8,906 nt of DNA from NCBI GenBank assembly GCA_937921835.1, contig CAKZVG010000564.1:1-8906 (forward strand), read 5' to 3'. The stretch comes from an uncultured Bryobacteraceae bacterium (GTDB taxonomy: Bacteria; Acidobacteriota; Terriglobia; Bryobacterales; Bryobacteraceae). The position numbers and the translations under genes are program-made. Below the pieces are notes generated by a model, which saw only the letters and a program-made list of their open reading frames with translations, did not search any database and was not told the origin of the DNA. This document shows, piece after piece, positions 6,304 through 8,906 of the stretch. Position 1 is the first letter of the stretch. Each line of letters starts with the position of its first letter.

Positions 6304-7252
6304 CGTTCTCGGTCTCCATGCGGCGGAGGGCTTCCGGCGGCGCGCCGGAAACCTTTATGAGCGGCGCCTTGGGCTTGTTGGCGCGCACCAGCCGCAGCGT
6401 GCGGGCCAGGTCGATGCCTCTCTTTTCCGGGAACGTCGCCCAGTATTTGTCGGTCAGGCAGGGGATCCGGAGCGGGTCGCGGGTGATCATCTCGAGCGTG
6501 AGGTAGATTCCCGGACGATGCTTGCGCAGCGCCGCCAGCACGCGTTTCAGGTCCATCATGCCGTCGCCGAGGACGATATCGCCGAGCAGAAAGCCTTCCG
6601 CGTACTCCTCCAGCACGGCATCCTTGAGGTGCGAGGAAACGCCGAACGGCGCCAGCCCTTCGACCACCTCGATGGGATCCTCCAGGATCGAGATATTGTT
6701 TCCGGTGTCGATGCAGGCGCCGAGGTATTCGCTCGAATAGCCGCGCAGTAGCTTGACGTGCTCCTCGAGCGTGAAGTCCTTGTGGTTCTCGATGCCGAGC
6801 GGAATCCTGGCGGCCTCGACCACCGGGACGGCTTCGCGGATCGCTTTGAGGACGCGGTCCACGTGCGCCTGGCGCTCGGCCAGCGTGTTGAAGTCCTCAT
6901 AGCGCCGCCCGCCGGTGGCGGCGCGCAGCGCCACCGCTCCCGCCTCCTTGGCCATCTTGACGGTTTGGACAAACCGCGAGAAATCCTTCTGGACCGGAGA
7001 AGCGCTCACCACCAGGAACATCCCCAGTTCGTCCAGCCGCGCGCGCACCCGGCGCGCGAAGTCCGCCTCAAGCGACGTCAACGCGCCCTGCGTTCCGGAG
7101 CTTCCGAACTGGGCGGCGAGTTCGACGAGCTCGATCGTGGACATGCCGCGCCGGCTGGGGAAGCAGTCCGAAGCCGCGCCCAGGGTGGTGCGGCGGGGAG
7201 CCGCGCCCGCCGCCAGCGCCCCCCCGGCCGCCACGAAGCTTCGCCGTGTCAC
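6257..7252 (-). CDS. Sugar phosphate isomerase/epimerase-like TIM barrel (AP_endonuc_2 / xylose-isomerase-like), Tat-type signal
   Basis: This 331-residue xylose-isomerase-like TIM-barrel protein has a probable metal site from Glu155 (GIENHKD), Asp182 (CIDTGNN), His208 (SSHLKD) and Glu254 (LTLEMI). Relatives isomerise or epimerise sugars, and some act as keto-sugar lyases or hydratases beside Gfo/Idh/MocA dehydrogenases. The GTG at 7252 is chosen over an upstream TTG at 7282 because it overlaps the preceding stop as GTGA, is preceded by AAAGGG 8 bases upstream, and puts TRRSFVAAGGALAAGAA at the N-terminus as a Tat-like signal. It is therefore the second gene of a translationally coupled pair with the oxidoreductase. 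Its last 47 bases are antisense to the sulfatase tail; the ending YARESLGL looks typical of the family. The exact reaction is unknown. Confidence 0.9.
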   Translation of the reverse strand: MTRRSFVAAGGALAAGAAPRRTTLGAASDCFPSRRGMSTIELVELAAQFGSSGTQGALTSLEADFARRVRARLDELGMFLVVSASPVQKDFSRFVQTVKMAKEAGAVALRAATGGRRYEDFNTLAERQAHVDRVLKAIREAVPVVEAARIPLGIENHKDFTLEEHVKLLRGYSSEYLGACIDTGNNISILEDPIEVVEGLAPFGVSSHLKDAVLEEYAEGFLLGDIVLGDGMMDLKRVLAALRKHRPGIYLTLEMITRDPLRIPCLTDKYWATFPEKRGIDLARTLRLVRANKPKAPLIKVSGAPPEALRRMETENVTRSLAYARESLGLV

Positions 7253-7267
7253 AGCTTGAGCCCTTTC
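7249..7267 (-). promoter_or_regulatory. Translational coupling site: GTGA stop/start overlap with Shine-Dalgarno
   Basis: On the minus strand the oxidoreductase TGA (7251-7249) shares bases with the GTG start (7252-7250) of the next gene. The sequence GAAAGGG (7267-7261) lies inside the upstream gene, 8 bases before the GTG, and can act as its ribosome binding site. The arrangement fixes the start of the TIM-barrel gene and predicts near-equal output of the two proteins from one mRNA. Confidence 0.75.
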
Positions 7268-8586
7268 AGAATGCCGTCCCAAGGCTGCCGGTAGGGGCGC
7301 TCCAGCCAGGAAGACGCTTCCTTGTCGCCGAGGATGTCTTCCTTGGCCGGATCCCAGCGGATCATTCGGCCCAGGCGCAGCGAGATGTTCGCCAGGTGGC
7401 AGGCGGTGGAGATCAGGTGCCCCTGCTCGACGTCCGCGTTGGGCAGTTTGCGCGACTTCACGCAGTCGAGGAAGTTGCGCGAGTGCAGCTCCATCGGTTC
7501 GGCGTCGCCGCCGGCCTTGCGCGCCTCCGTCCAGGGAGCGGGTTTGATGTCGGCGGGCTGCGGGTGTCCGGGCGGGTTCGACCAGGGTGGAATACCCTTC
7601 TCGGGGGCGATGCGCGTGTCGGCGTAAACCTGATAGCCGCCGCGTCCCACCGTCATGCTGCCCTTGGTGCCGAAGAACTCGGTCCCGCCGCCGTGCCGCC
7701 GCCCGGCGCAGGCTTCGCGGATCGTGATGGAGACCGTAAAGCCGGGGTAGGTGAGAATGGCGTCCTGGGTGTCGGGCGTCTCCCCGTTGTCATTGCTCAA
7801 CGCGAAGCGCCCGCCGGCCGAGTAGACCGTGCTCGGTCCCTTGATGTCGAGAAAGTTGTACACGAAGTCCAGGTCGTGGGCGCCAAGGTTGGTCATCTGG
7901 CCGCCCGAGTAGTCCCAGAACCAGCGGAAATGGTAGAGGCCGCGGTGCGGATTATAGGGGCGCTCGGGCGCGGGTCCCAGCCACAGGTTGTAGTTCATGC
8001 CCGGCGGCGGGTCGGAATTGGCGGGGCTGCCAAAGCCCGGCATGATGTTGCGCGCCGTGCCGATGTGCACCGAGTGGATCTTGCCGATATGACTGCTCTG
8101 AAACAGCGAGCGCACTTCCGGAATGTGGGCCCCGCTGCGCCCCTGCGTGCCCACCTGCACGATGCGCTTGTAGCGGCGCGCGGCGCTGACCATCCAGCGG
8201 CCCTCGCGGACAAACAGGGTCATCGGCTTTTCAACGTAAACATCCTTGCCCGCCGCGCAAGCCAGGATGCTCTGGAGCGCGTGCCAGTGGTCGGGCGTGG
8301 CCACCACCACGGCGTCGATGTCCTTGGCGTCGAGCATCTTCCGGAAGTCCGGATAGGGTTTGCACTCGGCGCCGCAGGCCGCCAGGCCAGCCTCGAGGCG
8401 CGGCTGGTAGACGTCGGAGACGCCCGCCCACTGGGCATCGCGGTGCTTCTTGAACGTCTCGACGTGGTAGGCTCCAATCAGTCCGTATCCGATCAAGCCC
8501 AGCCGCACGCGGTCGTTGGCGCCCAGAATACGCCCGTAGGAAGCCGCGGCGGCCGTGCCGAGAAAACCGCGCCGGGTTGCCGTCAT
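7249..8586 (-). CDS. Gfo/Idh/MocA family NAD(P)-dependent oxidoreductase, Tat-type signal
   Basis: This 445-residue sugar or cyclitol dehydrogenase of the Gfo/Idh/MocA family has an N-terminal Rossmann domain with the dinucleotide-binding loop GYGLIG (33-38), the ATPDHWH block (96-102) and the catalytic EKP (119-121, Lys120). The C-terminal alpha/beta domain carries GAHDLD (235-240) with the probable catalytic His237. It begins TATRRGFLGTAAAAS, a Tat-like signal, so it may be folded with its cofactor bound and then exported, as is known for Zymomonas glucose-fructose oxidoreductase. The ATG at 8586 is supported by AAGGAG 8 bases upstream. It is the first gene of a coupled pair with the TIM-barrel gene, a recurring partnership in glycan-degrading bacteria. 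The sugar and the oxidised position cannot be read from the sequence. Confidence 0.94.
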   Translation of the reverse strand: MTATRRGFLGTAAAASYGRILGANDRVRLGLIGYGLIGAYHVETFKKHRDAQWAGVSDVYQPRLEAGLAACGAECKPYPDFRKMLDAKDIDAVVVATPDHWHALQSILACAAGKDVYVEKPMTLFVREGRWMVSAARRYKRIVQVGTQGRSGAHIPEVRSLFQSSHIGKIHSVHIGTARNIMPGFGSPANSDPPPGMNYNLWLGPAPERPYNPHRGLYHFRWFWDYSGGQMTNLGAHDLDFVYNFLDIKGPSTVYSAGGRFALSNDNGETPDTQDAILTYPGFTVSITIREACAGRRHGGGTEFFGTKGSMTVGRGGYQVYADTRIAPEKGIPPWSNPPGHPQPADIKPAPWTEARKAGGDAEPMELHSRNFLDCVKSRKLPNADVEQGHLISTACHLANISLRLGRMIRWDPAKEDILGDKEASSWLERPYRQPWDGILKGLKL

Positions 8587-8594
8587 TTGGTGTT

Positions 8595-8600
8595 CTCCTT
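8595..8600 (-). promoter_or_regulatory. Shine-Dalgarno AAGGAG of the Gfo/Idh/MocA gene
   Basis: The minus strand reads AAGGAG, followed by an 8-base spacer and the ATG at 8586. It is the only textbook ribosome binding site in the window and fixes the start of the oxidoreductase. The four back-to-back genes further left have none. Confidence 0.85.
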
Positions 8601-8693
8601 GTTTGCTGCGCCGCCCCGCTCTTGGGAACTCGGCGGCGACTTAGGATTGAGGATATCAGAGGCGGGGGAACGCCGCCAGAACGCGCCCGCTCC

Positions 8694-8906
8694 TCAGCCC
8701 CGCAGCAGGAAGACCGCCACTTCGGCCAGGAGATTGGCGAAGGTGCGGACCTCGCGTTGTCCGGCCAGGCAGATGCGGCGCTCGATGGTCCAGCCCTCCT
8801 GGCGCGCCAGTTCCTCGAAGTCGAGCACCGTCAGGAAGTGGATGTTGGGCGAGTCGTACCACTGGTAGGGAAACAGCCGGGTGCGCGGCGCGCGGCCGGT
8901 CCAGAG
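8694..8906 (-). CDS. metW: MetW methyltransferase-like methionine biosynthesis protein, C-terminal 70 residues (partial)
   Basis: This is the 3' end of a minus-strand gene that continues beyond the right edge; 70 residues and a TGA stop (8696-8694) are present. The stretch FPYQWYDSPNIHF (visible residues 12-24) followed by a DFEEL-type segment is characteristic of the C-terminal part of MetW, which normally shows a PYxWYxTPNIHFC motif and then DFE. The end, FANLLAEVAVFLLRG, matches the usual NLLGE ending of the family. MetW is a small (about 200-residue) methyltransferase-fold protein that works with the homoserine acyltransferase MetX in methionine synthesis, and metX commonly lies directly upstream, here outside the window. 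The Rossmann-like SAM-binding part is not visible. A gap of 107 bases separates it from the sugar oxidoreductase, so co-transcription is possible but functional linkage is unlikely. Confidence 0.85.
   Translation of the reverse strand, partial: LWTGRAPRTRLFPYQWYDSPNIHFLTVLDFEELARQEGWTIERRICLAGQREVRTFANLLAEVAVFLLRG

Noticed and set aside
7253..7282. A TTG at 7282 as the start of the TIM-barrel gene.
   Set aside because: The GTG at 7252 has a GTGA overlap, a Shine-Dalgarno sequence at proper spacing and the Tat motif directly after it.
8661..8677. A hairpin (GGCGG/CCGCC, 7-base loop) downstream of metW as an intrinsic terminator.
   Set aside because: The stem is only five pairs and no T-tract follows on the minus strand; such repeats arise by chance in GC-rich DNA.
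7246..8868. A 540-residue plus-strand frame opposite the oxidoreductase gene.
   Set aside because: It is the shadow of a gene with clear Rossmann, EKP and GAHDLD motifs; its own translation shows no family features.

Overview
The window is GC-rich, tightly packed bacterial DNA holding eight protein-coding genes, two of them cut by the window edges. No RNA gene, CRISPR array or insertion sequence was recognised. The combination of exported glycoside hydrolases, a Cys-type sulfatase, Tat-exported Gfo/Idh/MocA and xylose-isomerase-like proteins and a MetW methyltransferase, with very strong G/C bias at codon third positions, suits a polysaccharide-degrading Acidobacteriota (Solibacter/Bryobacter-like). 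A planctomycete or verrucomicrobial source cannot be excluded from sequence alone.

Layout from left to right: an unidentified partial reading frame runs off the left edge (minus). Next comes a GH29 alpha-L-fucosidase (minus), back to back with a GH120-type beta-xylosidase (plus). The xylosidase meets an amidohydrolase/lactonase-like gene (minus) tail to tail, with 6 bases between the stops. The amidohydrolase is back to back with a sulfatase (plus), with only 18 bases between the start codons. The sulfatase runs 47 bases into the 3' end of a xylose-isomerase-like TIM-barrel gene (minus). That gene is translationally coupled (GTGA overlap) to an upstream Gfo/Idh/MocA oxidoreductase (minus). 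A 107-base gap then separates these from the 3' end of metW (minus), which runs off the right edge.

Taken together, this looks like a small extracytoplasmic glycan-processing locus. The fucosidase and xylosidase carry Sec-type signal peptides and would release L-fucose and D-xylose from side chains or oligosaccharides. The sulfatase would remove sulfate esters. The oxidoreductase, the TIM-barrel protein and the amidohydrolase all have Tat-like twin-arginine N-termini and could oxidise, isomerise or eliminate, and hydrolyse sugar products outside the cytoplasm. No transporter, regulator or sulfatase-maturing enzyme lies in the window, so the substrate is inferred. metW is a methionine-biosynthesis gene and is probably an unrelated neighbour.

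The points most worth a second look are: the 18-base divergent spacer, whose near-symmetric TATTGTA core could be a shared -10 for two leaderless transcripts; the Tat-exported, translationally coupled oxidoreductase/TIM-barrel pair; and the pairing of GH29 and GH120 exo-enzymes.
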